A stretch of 64,000 bases of DNA, from positions 146,984,057 through 147,048,056 of the forward strand of contig NC_062219.1 in assembly GCF_902686445.1 (NCBI RefSeq), in the 5' to 3' direction. The position numbers were made by a program, and so were the translations under genes. The notes beneath the pieces are model-generated. The model saw only the letters and a program-made list of their open reading frames with translations, was not told the DNA's origin and made no database searches. Source of the DNA: Sciurus carolinensis (Eukaryota > Chordata > Mammalia > Rodentia > Sciuridae). Each line of letters begins with the position of its first letter. Within the stretch, counting starts at the first letter, position 1. Below are positions 1 through 11,130 of this stretch, one piece after another.

Positions 1-186
1 CACTCAAAGCCCTCCTGGATCTCAAGCCCAAGGACATTCCACTTGAACTTGGGTTTCTCTGCAGACACACTCAGAGGAACACCCTCTGCCAGGGAGGGTG
101 AACGCAGCCCAGCTTCTAAGGCACAGGATACCAGCACTGGGTTTCTCATTTGGTTGTATTTATTTGCTTTGGATACATAAAGAATC

Positions 187-188
<2 letters not shown>
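1..188. other. Unique sequence, nothing recognised
   Basis: This stretch has moderate GC and no repeat signature or long reading frame that I can recognise. It ends where the CA microsatellite begins. Confidence 0.4.

Positions 189-225
<37 letters not shown>
189..225. repeat. (CA)n microsatellite
   Basis: An uninterrupted CA dinucleotide run of about 18 units is followed by a short C tract. A run this long and pure is expected to be polymorphic between individuals. Confidence 0.97.
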
Positions 226-227
<2 letters not shown>

Positions 228-271
228 CAGAGCCCTGAGCAGAGGAGAAAAGGACACGGTAGAAGTAATAA

Positions 272-430
272 CAGTCAGTGTTTATGGAGTATTAACTAAC
301 TGCCAGGCCACACAATGATCTAAGGGTTCCTAAGTACACAATTCCCACAGTGGACTGACTGCCCCTATTTTAAAGAAAAGAAAAATGAGGGAGGAAACAA
401 AGAGGACAGAATATAACTACCAAGTCATAG
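272..430 (-). mobile_element. Ancient MIR/L2-type relic
   Basis: The order of short blocks matches the common mammalian pattern: a 'gccaggc' block, then a 'cctattttaaa' block where consensus copies have 'ccattttacagatgagg', then 'accaagtcat' where they have 'cccaaggtcac'. Divergence is high, so I cannot separate MIR from L2 with confidence. Confidence 0.5.
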
Positions 431-560
431 AAATCATCTTCCCAAATTTGACAAATCATCTAGTGAACACCTAACTCAGTATCAGTGCTGTGCTTCTCAT
501 TTAAACTAAGGAGATGAGCCTTCTCAACGTGGCTAGGCAGAGAGTCATTTCTTTTCTCTT

Positions 561-768
561 TCTGTTTTTTGGAACCGGGGATTGAACTCAGGAGCCCTCA
601 ACCACTCAGCCACATCCCCAGCCCGGTTTTGTATTTTATTTAGAGACAGGGTCTCTCTGAGTTGCTTAGCACCTCACTTTTGCTGAGGCTGAGCTTTGAA
701 CTCAGGATCCTCCTGCCTCAGCCTCCCTAGCCACTGGGATTACAGGTGTGTGTCACAGTGCCCAGCCA
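561..768 (-). mobile_element. B1-ID composite SINE (squirrel type)
   Basis: Read on the minus strand this is a full dimeric SINE: a B1/7SL-like half with the cctgtaatcccag and gaggctgaggcaggaggatc blocks, a linker reading 'gagaccctgtctctaaata', then an ID-like half with a B-box-like 'ggttcaatcccc' segment. The plus-strand T-rich stretch before 571 is its poly(A) tail. It is a non-coding retroposon mobilised by L1 enzymes. Confidence 0.93.
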
Positions 769-2608
769 CTTCTTACTAAATCAAAAAGAAAGAAAGAAAA
801 GACTCCCAAGTTGTTCGGTATATTATATCCAAATCTTACAACACGATGGTTGCTTCAATAATCCATGAATGGTTCCCTCTTTGAACAATGATTCAATGAA
901 ATCCATGCGATTGGGGTGGCGGGTCTTGAGTTAGGAGGAAAAGGGGTCATGGTATCTTTGTGTCCACCTTGCAATACTATAACAGCAAAAGTTTTTAAGA
1001 TCCCAGAACTTGGAAAATGTATTTAATGTTTCACTTCATTTTGTGAATGTTAAGGGGAAAAAAGACAGTAATTTGAAAAGAACGCTGTCATTTTGATGCA
1101 GTTGATTCAGAGTTATCTTTCGCCTTTCGTCACTGCCCACGCTTTGAACAGTACTGTCTCCCAAGGGTGAGAGCAGGAGATCTCCACAGCACTCTGCTTC
1201 AGAGTCCCAGATGGAAAGACAAAATGATAGGCTTCCATAGGACCATTTTCTAACATGCTTTCCTCAATCAGATAACAAAATATTCTACTTTATCTCAGGA
1301 AAGTTATTACAACTATGTGAATGTTTCCATACTGATACTATAAATCATATTATTTATCAAACTTTTAAAGAATAAAATACCTGATAAGGAATGCTGGTGT
1401 TTTATTTTAGAAACTAGGCTAATGTTCTCCAAGATAGTTTTGAAGAGGTGTGCCTACATTTAAAACACTATGTATGCTTTGGTCTCAGGCCCTACAAGTT
1501 TCCTTTCATGAAGAAAAATATCATTAGGTGTCTTAAAATGCCTTCCCCCAAGCTAGTTATGAGGATGGATGATGCTACCTCCAGACTGAAGCAATTGCAG
1601 AGGAAAAGGAAAGAACATAGTTATTCTGAAAAACAGATTTATGGGAGATCTCTTTTAAATACTTAAAGGACCTCTAGATGGTTTACTTAACTGTCTTGAA
1701 GGAAAAGCGCATTCCAAATCCCTCAATGGGAAAAGGCCCTGTGTTCCAGAATGCATTGTGTGTGTGTGAGTTGTTGTTGGGTGGCAGGTGGGTACAGGAC
1801 TGGTATGCACAATTAAACTGGGCTTGTCAAAGAAAGGAAGAAATGTGTTTTCCCTATGGTAGACGGTTTAGCCCCAGAAGAGAGCAGTCGACAGAGAGAA
1901 TAAGAGCCCATCAAAGATAGCAAACCCAGACCAGAAATGTAGCATTCACCAAAGACATGTAGAACACAAAGCAGAGAAAAGAAATCTCGGAGCTGACACT
2001 ATTATTAACTCATTATGTCCCACTGTCTCATTTATAGGACAACTAAAACACACTGAGTGACAGATAGACCACTTACAGTTAACTTTGACATAAATCTTTC
2101 TGTTTTTAGAGTTCTAGTCCTTTAAGAAAAGTAATAGGTGGATGGTTAGTGATCATAGTCATTAATGTCATTAATGATAATAAATTACATAAAAAGCTCT
2201 AGATTATGATTTTCAACTGATTTTAATGCACCTGTACCAATTACATTGAGATATTTGCAGAATTGAAAACTTGGGACTTAATGGGTTCAAAGACCACTGC
2301 AAGCACACAGGAATGGAGGGAAGAAGGGAAGAACCCCAATCCCACAAACAATGCCGAGACGAAGGTTACCGATTACTAAAGCACTGAGAGACCATCTCCA
2401 TCTGGAACCCTGAATCTCTTTAAAGTTGACTGAAATTAATTATCCTTGGGTACAAATGATAGAACTAATGATAGAATTAACCTCACTCTACAGTAAATTA
2501 TAGTAGATAACGTAAGAAGAGATATCGTAAGAGAATAATGTAAATGCATTCTGGTGAAACAGAATTCTTCCAATTTATTTGGGAGGTAGTTAAAGAAGGA
2601 AAGCACAG
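769..2608. other. Unique AT-rich sequence without recognisable genes
   Basis: About 1.8 kb with no recognisable repeat apart from a short AAAG run at 788-805. The 72- and 80-codon frames at 1448-1666 and 1678-1920 show no domain, no codon-use signal that I can judge and no splice context, so I do not call them genes. Confidence 0.5.
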
Positions 2609-3182
2609 CAGTCCCCCCTTATCTCCGGTTTTGCTTCCTGTGGTTTCAGCTACACACAGTTAAGTGAAGTCTGAAACTATTAAATGGAAAATTCTAGAAA
2701 TAATCCATAAGTTTTAAACTCATAACTTTAAATGCTTAAATAATTTATAAGCTTAAATATTCCAGAACTAAACAATTTGTAAGTTTGGAGGAATATGATG
2801 AAATCTCTTGCCATCTCACTCTTTCCCATCCAAGACATGAGTCATGCCTTCATCTAGTATATCCGCACTGTATATGCTACCCGCCCATTAGTGACTTAGT
2901 TGCCATCTTGATTACCAGGCCCATCATCATAGTATCACAGTGTTTGTGTTCAAACCTTATTTTACTCATAATAATACCAACGCATATGTGTTATCATAAT
3001 ATATTGTTATAATTTTTAATTTTTATTATTGCTTTTAATATTTTACCATGCCTAATTGATAAATTAAATTTTACCATAGGCATACATGTATAGAAAGACC
3101 ATAATATACATAAGGTACAGAACAATCATGTTTTTAGGCATCCACCTTGGACCATAGACCGCACGGGTTGAGAGGACTACTT
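2609..3182 (+). mobile_element. Non-autonomous Tigger-type (pogo-like) DNA transposon, near full length
   Basis: The left end reads cagtcccccctt and the right end reads gaggactacttta, which pair as imperfect inverted termini; a TA follows the right end. Inside, blocks such as 'attaaatggaaaattctagaaat', 'tgctacccgcccattagtgactta' in part, and a right-hand 'aattgataaattaaatttta' segment match a mammal-wide Tigger-derived family in order and spacing. There is no transposase frame, so it is an immobile fossil that was moved in trans. The subfamily is not certain. Confidence 0.85.
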
Positions 3183-5224
3183 TATTACCATATGCCATGA
3201 TAGAGGCAGGGTGACATCTGCTCCTCTGGCATGTTTATAGTCATGGAAAGTCAAATAGGTCCACATCCCATGTTCTTAATGATATGACTTGTCAATTCGG
3301 TGCATTGTTCAGTTTACCTAAATGAGTGATCAATGGCTGCCCAGCATGACTGGCCCTGCAGTTGTGCACCTAAAGGAATTTTCCAGTGGTTCCTTTCCCT
3401 ATTTTCTTCACGTGCCAATATGGCTGCTGTCCACAGTCGCAACCTGGCTGCCAGGCCCTGACTCTCCTCTGTATCTTCTGCTTCCTGCCTTCCACATCCA
3501 CGGGTCTTTCTCCACTGGTTTCCAGTTTCTCATTTTAGATTAACTCCATGTTTCCTTCCAGAATGTGAGAATGGGGAGCTCAGCTCCCCTGTTCACCCAA
3601 ACCAGTTATGATTAGGGCAGATGCGTGTCTACCTTATTCCCCTCTGTATGTCTGAAGTGTAGCTCTATAGGAGAACACGGTAAACCCTAAAGCAGTATTT
3701 GCCAGGTGAATAAATGAGTGAAGAATGCCTGATTAAAATGCAAAGACACTGTCTCCATTTATCACAACTCAAAATTTATGCTTTAACTCTCTCTCAGCAA
3801 TATCCCAGGACACCTCAAAGTCCCTGGGAATCCCTGGAAGTAGGTTCTCAGTAATGATCGCTCCTGGCCTCGGTCTTGCACAGGGCTCTTCTACATGGTT
3901 GCAACGACGGTTTACCCAACAGGATGACGGGATGGAGACAAGCAAAGACTTCGGGACCCAGATCCGATGCCGCAGCATGATGGGACAGGGTTAAATATTG
4001 CCCACCCACGGCCTCCCTAGAGAAATGGATTCTTGTAAGGCTTGGATAATCAACGTGTCTGCGTTTCTGCACAGCAGCCAGCAATCCACAGCTCCAGAAT
4101 CGTTTCTTCCTCTCTGTTTGAGCCTCTATTGATTCTGCAGTTGAAGAGGAAGCTAAGTGCTATCCAAATACCAAATGCTCCATATGGCCGCGCGATTCCG
4201 TCTCACCAGGCAGCACGCTGCCTTCTACCTGCACTCGCGAGGTGCCTCATCCGAGTCTGGCAGAACATGAGGAACTCTTTTCCTGACCTATATTCGCCAG
4301 CAAATTTGTTGTCCTCCCGCCCCCTATGCACTTACTAATTTTGTTGAATTAATACACATGTGTGAACAAATACAAGTCTTATTCTCTTGTTCAACTCCAT
4401 AATCACTTAAAGGAGAACAATTTCTACCCCATTAGAGAGGAATCCCTAAGCTAAAATGCTCAATTCGGGATTCAGATGTTCCTCTTCTACTGAGAAATAC
4501 AGAGCTTTTTAAGTTAGAAAAGAAATGAGGGCCCAGATCAATGCAGCGTCTACATCTAGCTGCAGTGAGACCAGCAAAGGCAGTGCCTGAGGCCATCCAA
4601 GCCACCTTGTATTCGTCCCCTTAATGTCACCTAAGTCTTTGGCCCTTTTTCCTTCAACCTTTTACCTGAAGATTCAAAGGGTGGAGGAATTCAGAAGCCC
4701 TCGGTTTCCCTTTTGTGTCTGTATAAGACAAAGCACACACTGCCTGAGAGCTGGAGGCTCAGAATCTACCTTCTCTTTAATTTATTAGTGAAACGCAGCT
4801 TATTTAGTAGTGAGGGAAAGGATGAGCCGCGTAGGTCACATATGGTGCACGACAGCTAGACTCTTGCCAAGAGGCTCACAGGAGGCCAGGAGCTCCTGGC
4901 CCCAGGCACTTGCCGAACCACCAGGGCTGAGGCAGCCCCCAGGGGAGGGAGGCGTTGCTCTCTCATGATCCTAGGATGACCCTGGCCAGGCGACAGAGGA
5001 ACCAGTGATTTCAGAACCCTGTGGAAAATTATTCTCAAACGTGGAAGACTTTGGTCAGGCAGTCTCTCCAGGACTGGGATTATTCTATTGATGTAAATCA
5101 AAGTCATTCGGAAGTACATTAAACATTTTTCTAGACACCAGAAGAGGATGAAAAGAAGGAGAAGAAGGGAAGGATTATTTTACAAGCCCAGAATCATACT
5201 TCAGTTAGCATCATATTTTGCATT
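3183..5224. other. Unique sequence block
   Basis: Two kilobases with no repeat that I recognise. The segment 4040-4340 is less AT-rich and contains several CpG dinucleotides; it carries a 98-codon plus-strand frame (4042-4338) that resembles no family I know. A purine-rich stretch sits at 5139-5175. Nothing here supports a gene call. Confidence 0.45.
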
Positions 5225-5425
5225 TGGTGACAACCAAATGATCACTATCTCATCTCATTAAAAGTTCTTTTAAGATCTTTAATGATCTTAAACACATCAC
5301 ACGTATTTACTTGAAACAACACCCCATGAGATGGGGACTATTTTTATCTAAATTTTACAAATGTAGACTTGCCTAATGTCACACACTGAGAAAGAAACCT
5401 CGAGTCTGAGTCCGGGCAGTCTGAA
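5225..5425 (-). mobile_element. Ancient MIR/L2-type relic
   Basis: Blocks reading 'ctatctcatctcatta', 'accccatgagatggggacta', 'attttacaaatgtag' and 'cctaatgtcacacactgag' follow the order of the MIR/L2-type consensus seen as its complement. Divergence is high, as usual for an element that predates the split of placental orders. Confidence 0.65.
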
Positions 5426-5855
5426 CCTGCAGCCCTGGGTCTACCAGGATCTCCAGCCTCTGTATCCAACAGGGTTGCCATAACAACATGTGGTCCCGTC
5501 CCCAACACTGGACGTGCACATACATACATACGAAAACACGCACCTACTTTTAAATAATAGCACTATAATTTTGGATACACATTTATGAAGGCTTTTCAGT
5601 AAATCTCTTTTGATTCCTTTTAAAAATTGAAAAAACTTTGTTTTCCACCAGAAAATTATCACTATCCAGCGATTTCACAATTGTCTAAAAATACTTGGCC
5701 AAAAAGAAAGAATTTAAAATTCCCTAGGGCTCTTCCACTCCTTCTTGATTTAGTATTATTTCTCAAATGTCAAAATCTGGTAAGTTTCAGGCATGCTACT
5801 GTCCACAAGAGAAAGGTTCTTCAAAACAGTACAATTTACAAATAAATGCCCTTCT
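5426..5855. other. Unique sequence
   Basis: There is no recognisable repeat or gene. Several overlapping short frames occur on both strands, typical of non-coding DNA. Confidence 0.4.
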
Positions 5856-5922
5856 GCACATGTGTGTGTGTCTACACACATGTACACACACATGCCCACA
5901 CACAAGGACACATAAGCACACC
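5856..5922. repeat. Degenerate GT/CA-rich repeat
   Basis: A short (TG)n run turns into an interrupted (CA)n tract with ATG interruptions. The mirror of GT and CA runs could fold back locally. Confidence 0.85.
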
Positions 5923-5949
5923 ACTCCTCGTGACTGGCAAAGACCATTT

Positions 5950-6420
5950 TCATTTTTGGAATTCACAGCATTTGGAAAATTCTGTGGATACAGATATTCT
6001 CATACATTTCCTCTGGAAATAGAAACTGGTGTGATTTTATTGGAAAGTAACTTGGCAACAAGTATCAAGAGTCTTAAAACCTGAAAACTCTTCAATTCAG
6101 CAGTTTACTGATCAGCAGTTATCCTAAGGAAGCCATCAATAATAGGAACCAATACACAGCCATAAGAACATTTTCAGTAGTCGAAAAGCAAGCAAAAATA
6201 TATATGTACATGTATGTATATGCATATGTATGTTTCTTTATGTATACATACATATTTCTTTTTTATAAAAAAAGATAATATTCAACTAGAAGGGAACAAC
6301 TGAATGAATTTCAGAATATTTGTTCAGTATATATGACAAAATTATAATACTCTAAAATGCTTGATATTTTATACTACTATAAAATATTTTATAATATTAA
6401 ATATATTGCTATGAAAAGAT
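5950..6420 (+). mobile_element. Old L1 fragment (3' part of ORF2 region)
   Basis: The order of blocks 'ttggaaagtaacttggcaacaa', 'aaactcttcaattcagcag', 'atcctaaggaagccatcaa' and 'ggaacaactgaatgaatt' parallels the ORF2 end of old mammalian L1 copies, where the protein region reads through 'cccagcaattccacttctgggaatttatcc'. No frame survives. An AT-rich (TATG)n tract interrupts it at about 6198-6255. Confidence 0.6.
6198..6260. repeat. (TATG/CATA)n-rich tract
   Basis: Alternating TATG, TACA and GCATAT units form a local microsatellite-like tract embedded in the old L1 fragment. Confidence 0.8.
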
Positions 6421-6995
6421 GCTGGTTGTTAGCAGGATCAAAAGGTTGGTTGATGGTCTACATTGCATGTTCCTTTCCACCATCTGATGGTGCATCTCAG
6501 GCTGAATTTGTGAACACCACCTTCAGAATCATCCCTTTCTTACCAGTACCTTGCCATCTAGCCTAATCAGCCATCTAAAAAATACGTAGAAACTGTTTTC
6601 TTTCCCACTAAGAAAGCGACCCTTCTATTTGACAAAAGACGCAGGAAGAACACATGGAGGGAGAGGATGTGGCTGTGCAGAGGTCCTTGCTACATAAGCC
6701 ACGGCCACACCCACCACTGTCCGGGAGACCGCCGCCCAGCGCTGACAGCTGGGGCCACTTACCTGCACTAGGTGCGTTCATCACAATGCAGAACCATAGG
6801 CCCTCCACTCCTTCCAGCAGATCTCTTCACACAGATTTTGCTTGAGTAGAAAGGGTGGCAGTGGAGACTCAGTGTAAGAGGCCTGGACCTGGAATTACAC
6901 AAACAGCATTTGGGTTGAGTTGGAAGCTCTGGGGATGCAATCAGCATCTTAGCCGAAGTCGCAGAAAGCGACATTGTGCTGAGGCATCTTCCTGT
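6421..6995. other. Unique sequence with one strong splice-donor-like motif
   Basis: No repeat was recognised. On the minus strand a perfect donor consensus, CAG then GTAAGT, occurs with the junction at 6767/6768. The coding frames upstream of it stop within about 25 codons, and motifs of this strength are expected by chance in a window this size. I do not call an exon. Confidence 0.4.
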
Positions 6996-7050
6996 CACAC
7001 ACGCAAGCACACATGCACACGTGCATTTGTGCACACACGCACATAGCACC
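6996..7050. repeat. Degenerate CA-rich tract
   Basis: Repeated CACA, GCACACATG and GTGCA units form an imperfect CA-rich tract. Confidence 0.8.
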
Positions 7051-7259
7051 AAGAATATCAAAAACTCAGCAAGCAGAGACAGACCCAGCAGCTCCCCTTC
7101 TTTGGGGTGAGCAGGTTCTGGCCCAGGGTGGCTTCCTACCCCATCCCCTGACTTTAGGGACATCATCAGCAAAACGATCCTTTCCTCTCCTCTTCCCCTA
7201 TCTCACGATTCCAAGAGTTCAGAGAAATAAAGAGTGCTTAGTTCTTCACACGATGTCAT

Positions 7260-7683
7260 TGTTATGGTTTGAATGTCAGGTGTCCCCCAAAAGCTCATGT
7301 GTGAGACAATGCAAGAAGGTTCAGAGGAGAAATGATTGGGTTTTGAGAGTCTTAACCCAATCAGTGAATTAATCCTCTGATAGGGATTAACTGAGTGTAA
7401 CTGAAGTGGTGGGTGTGGCTGGAGGAGGTGGGAACTGGGGCGTGGCTATGGGCTATATGTTTGTATCTGACCCTAGAGTTTCTCTTTGCTTTCTGATCAC
7501 AATGTGAGCTGCTCCCCTCTGCCACACTCTTCTGCCATGATGTTCAGCTTCACCTGGAGCCCCAAGGAGTGGTGCTAGACTTCTAAGGACTGTGAAACTG
7601 TGAGCCCCCCAAATAAACTTTCTTCCTTTAAAATTGTCCTGGTCCAGTCTTTTAGTCCCAGCAGCAAAAAGCTGACTGAAACA
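7260..7683 (+). mobile_element. Solitary MaLR-type LTR
   Basis: The segment starts TGTTATGGTTTGAATG and ends CTGACTGAAACA, the TG...CA ends and start motif of MaLR (MST/MLT-like) LTRs. Inside are 'gtcccccaaaagctcatgtg', a 'ctgccatgat' block and a polyadenylation-type 'aataaacttt' near 7611. The flanks GTCAT and GTCAG look like a 5-bp target duplication with one change. No internal retroviral region is attached, so it is a solo LTR left by recombination. Preservation is better than in most MaLRs here. Confidence 0.85.
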
Positions 7684-8571
7684 GTCAGGAACATGCTGAA
7701 TGGGATGCTAAGTTTCTTTCCAGTCACAAAGCAAAGCCAGTTCGGAACAGGTGTTCCCCACACGGCCTCTCACTTTGGAAGCCCTGGTGCCCCTGCAGAC
7801 GGCTCAGGTAAGGAGCACCATCAGTGACAGCCGGAGATGTCACCAACACCAAATGGACACCTCTGTGTTCCTGCACCGTGCGAAGGGTCTACACAGGTCA
7901 CTCCACTGCACCCTGCAAGCGGCCAGTCATGTTCCCACCTCTGCGGTCAACGAGAAAGCTGAGCATGAACAGCTAAGAGGTCAAAGCCAGTGTGGAGGTC
8001 AATGTGGTTCACAGAGTCCATACTCACATTCCAGCCCCATCCCATCCCTACAAAATTGATCTCACTGTCCACATTTCTGTCCTTATTATAGCAAAGTTAA
8101 ATATCATATTATATCACTGCATTTACCCCCCAAAATTGATATGTCACCCAAGTCCTAATGTCACTTTTTGAATTTGACTGTCCTTTGGTTTTAATTATCA
8201 GGCTCAACTGAACTCAACATATTTATATTGCAATTGAGAGTGAATTGATTTATTGTAGTAAATTTTTTAAAAAATGTCAAGCAATCCCAAATCTAGATGC
8301 CATAATACTAAGTAAAATCCTAAAATCCAAGTCTTACCTAAGTGGTTAAGTTTCATTAGAAAGAAGACAGGTGATGAAAAGCCATCTGTGAATCTCTAAA
8401 TAAAGATAAAAATAAAGATAGGAGTTTCTAAACATAATAGATCCCTGAGTTTAAAAATACTCCAACATGTTTACCTATTTACAAATTTTTCATACCACAG
8501 GTCTTAGATTCATCACAACACAAAACACATGGGCCTATCAAGGAATCAACAGAATTATTTATGCGTCCTGC
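7684..8571. other. Unique sequence
   Basis: I see no confident repeat. A short piece at 8130-8165 ('ccccaaaattgatatgtcac', then 'agtcctaat') weakly resembles the start of an MLT1 LTR, but it is too short to call. Confidence 0.4.
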
Positions 8572-9027
8572 CATGGTTGGGATGCAGCTTGTTCCACAGG
8601 GTTCACATGGGTTCACAGGGTTAGAAGCTTGGCTCCCTGGGTGGCGGCATTAAGAGGTGGTGGGACCTTTAAGAGGTGGGGCCTACTAGGAAGCAATCAT
8701 CTCACTGAAGTCACTGACCTGAGAGGGGATTAAGATACTTCCCCTGGGTCCTGGAGTTGGTTCCTGAGAGAGGGCTGTCATTACAAACAAGCAAGACCAG
8801 CCCCTCCCTCTGGCTGGCTTTCTGTCTGGCCATGTGATTCCTCCCTCTCATCTGAGCTCCCACCATGGCGCCATCCGCCATAATGTGACTCTGTCAGGTG
8901 GGCCCTCACCAAGGCCAGGTCCCTGCTGTCTGTGCTCCCACGTTCCAAAACTGTGAGCTACATAAGCCTTTTTCCTCATAAAGAACCCAGCCCCATATAT
9001 TTCATGATAGTATTTGAAAATGGACTG
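8572..9027 (+). mobile_element. MaLR/MLT-like LTR, diverged
   Basis: Ordered blocks match MaLR LTRs: 'gtggtgggacctttaagagg', 'tggggcctactaggaag', a 'ggccatgtgattcctccctc' block, a 'ccatggcgccatccgccataatgtg' block in part, 'aactgtgagctacataag' and the terminal 'cataaagaacccagc' to 'gaaaatggactgg'. No internal region follows. Confidence 0.7.
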
Positions 9028-9890
9028 GTGTGGGTCCCGCAGTGAGGCCCCCGTTGCACTGGTGTGTTCGGGCAGGACTTCCTGGCTCTGTTCTGGGGAG
9101 GCCACTGGGCCTTGTACACCACCCTCCCTTCCAGCACCACACCTGCCCCTCCCGCCTTCTCACTCTTCAAGGCCAACTCCCAGCTTCCATTCCCAAGTGG
9201 CCTTGCCTCCTCTTCTTTAACCTTTTCTGAAAATCCAAACGGGGTGGATGCCTCCCTCTCCCACGTTCCCCAGCCTGGCAATGGCTCCAACATGATCCTC
9301 TCCCAGACGAGGCTCCACGTTCGACCGCTGGCACACACCTCACCCCACGCCTCCCCTGCAGCCTCACACTTGCCTGCCTGGGCCCTGGCTGGTCTTCCAG
9401 CCCTGCCACCCACAGACCACCCCTGGCTCTGCCTGACACCAGCACTTGGATTCCTACGGTGGCCCACCATTCCTACGGTGGCCCATATGGTCCAGCCCCT
9501 TCTCTTCCCTCCTGATCGCCCTCCAGCTTTTCTGCCTTATTGCAATTCTTTAAAAGCGTCCTGCTCTTCTAGGCTGCCGGGTCTTCTCAGGTGACCTCCT
9601 CCTTCCATCAGCCACCCTGTGTTCCTTTCTCCAAGCACCCCGAGCTTGGTCCTCCCACCCTGACCTCCCTCCTCCTTCACGTCTCTGGAGTCACTCTCCC
9701 GTGTTATACACGTCACCTTCGTGATTTTATTTCTTATTCGATTCCTCGGTTGATGCCTGTCCCCCATGAATGAGGGGCTCCAGGAGGACAGCACCTGCCC
9801 GCCCCTGCTCACGCTGTCTTCAGCCCCCAACACGAGGCTTTGCACGGTACGACTCTGCTCAGAAGTCCAGGGAATGAACAAGTAGGAGGA
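9028..9890 (+). mobile_element. L2 LINE, 3' region
   Basis: The C/T-rich body and the 3' tail follow the L2 pattern: a 'ctccttcacgtctctggagtcac' type block, 'tgattttatttcttattcg', then 'aggggctccaggaggacagcacctg' in part and 'cacgaggctttgcacggtac' before 'gaatgaacaag'. The 3' half (9600-9890) is the firmer part. Open frames over this stretch, including a 176-codon plus frame and most of the 267-codon minus frame, are by-products of its biased composition. Confidence 0.6.
9450..9486. repeat. Two-copy 19-bp tandem duplication
   Basis: The unit attcctacggtggcccac occurs twice, one base apart, with a single difference at its last base. It is a small local duplication inside the L2-like stretch. 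Confidence 0.9.
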
Positions 9891-10345
9891 GGAAGGAGCG
9901 AAGGAAGAGGCCAGGGATGAGGGAAGGGCGTCCCTGCTCAGGGTGATTTCATTAGTGTTCCCTGGATGAATGTGCACCACACTGTGACGAGCGCAGGACC
10001 TCCTCGCGCCTTTGAGCAGCAGGCGGGGCTCTCGGGATCCACCCCTGGCTGGCTGGGTCTCTGGCAGCCGCCTGGACACATCCCTGCAGCTCTGACCAAG
10101 CCCTCCCTCTGCCCGGCTCCACTCCTGTCTCTTCCATGCCCTCCACACACCTTCTTTAGAAGCGCTTCCACTCATTTGCCAAGTCTCAGAGCTGGGGCTG
10201 CTTTCCAGGAAAGAGCCCGGGACTCCTTCTGGGAAGCTGAGGCCCTCTTCGCGTTTCTGTAGGACTCTGTACCTCTCCCTGTTAAAGCAACTGCCAGATT
10301 TTCCCTGTGCTCGTCTTTTAAGCAACTCCATCCCTCCCACTACCT
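9891..10345. other. GC-rich unique sequence
   Basis: The stretch is GC-rich but CpG content is not island-like. It is spanned by a long minus-strand frame (9537-10340, 267 codons) that also reads through the L2 copy and matches no protein family that I recognise. No promoter or exon structure is visible. Confidence 0.4.
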
Positions 10346-10462
10346 GGGAAGTTCCTTAAAGGACAGGGAGGCACCCATAGCACAGTATCCCCAGAGGTGA
10401 CAACAGCGACCTAGCATGTAAATTGTCCCTAAGTCAGTGTTTGTTGAGTGAACAAAAATAAA
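10346..10462 (+). mobile_element. MIR/L2-type 3' tail
   Basis: The blocks 'aggacagggaggcacccat', 'cacagtatccccagaggtg' and 'tgtttgttgagtgaac' match the usual 3' end of L2/MIR-like repeats, where consensus copies carry 'ctcaataaatatttgttgaatgaa'. Confidence 0.55.
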
Positions 10463-10482
10463 TGGATCAATAGTATCATGTA

Positions 10483-10735
10483 TCACTTAACCACAGGGAG
10501 AGGATCGGGGAAATCATCACGAGATGATCTCACCGTGTGGACACCATCGAGTGCGCTTACCCAAGCCTGATGGTCCAGCCTGGGGTACGCCGGGCTGCTC
10601 TGTGGTCTAGCCCATTGCTCCCTGCTACAAACCTGTACAGCACACTACTGTACTTAGAGCTGTAGGCAACTGTGACATAAGGGCCTTTGTGCATCTGAAC
10701 ATGTCTAAATATAGAAAAGGTACAGTAAGAACATT
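10483..10735 (+). mobile_element. Ancient DNA-transposon-like interspersed repeat (family unassigned)
   Basis: A 'tgtatcacttaaccacagggag' start, 'gtggacaccatcgagtgc', 'gctacaaacctgtacagca', 'ctgtaggcaactgtgacata' and 'ctaaatatagaaaaggtacagtaa' reproduce in order a repeat known to me from other placental genomes, whose consensus begins 'tgcgtcgcttaacgacgggg'. I am confident that it is a repeat but not of its family name. Confidence 0.6.
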
Positions 10736-10830
10736 GGACAATGGGAATTTTCCAACTCCCTTATAATTTTACAGGTCTGTGTGTATATGTGGCCCAGTGC
10801 TGATCTAAATGCCCCTGTGCTGTGCATATA

Positions 10831-10852
10831 GCCACACACACACACACACACA
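10831..10852. repeat. (CA)n microsatellite
   Basis: About ten uninterrupted CA units are followed by a looser CA/TA-rich stretch to about 10900. Confidence 0.95.
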
Positions 10853-10974
10853 CGTACTCACATTTACCTCACATACATGCATGTTCACATATATTTCACA
10901 TGTGCAAAGTTACAGAGTTGAGCATTTAAAAATATATCGTTAATATAGTATTTACTGTTGCAAAGCATAATGGT

Positions 10975-11128
10975 TATAAATTCATCTGGAAAACGGGCAT
11001 ATTAATACCTTCCTCACAGGGTAGACGGGAGACTCAAATAAGATACATTAAGTAAAGTCTGTAGCACAGAGCTCAGCATGCTAAAGCACTTTGTAAACAT
11101 TATCTGTACAATCATTATCATTATAGCC
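10975..11128 (+). mobile_element. MIR SINE
   Basis: The MIR core order is clear: 'catctggaaaacgggcatat', 'ttaataccttcctcacaggg', a 'gagactcaaataagatac' block, then 'agcacagagctcagcatg' and 'attatctgtacaatcattatca'. This is a tRNA-derived SINE that predates placental mammals. Confidence 0.85.
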
Positions 11129-11130
11129 AG

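Noticed and set aside
9064..9594. 176-codon plus-strand frame
   Set aside because: It overlaps the L2-like stretch. The Pro/Leu/Ser-rich product reflects C/T-rich DNA.
9537..10340. The longest open frame, 267 codons on the minus strand
   Set aside because: It runs antisense through an L2-type repeat and adjoining GC-rich DNA, has a low-complexity Ser/Gly/Arg-rich product and no domain that I recognise.
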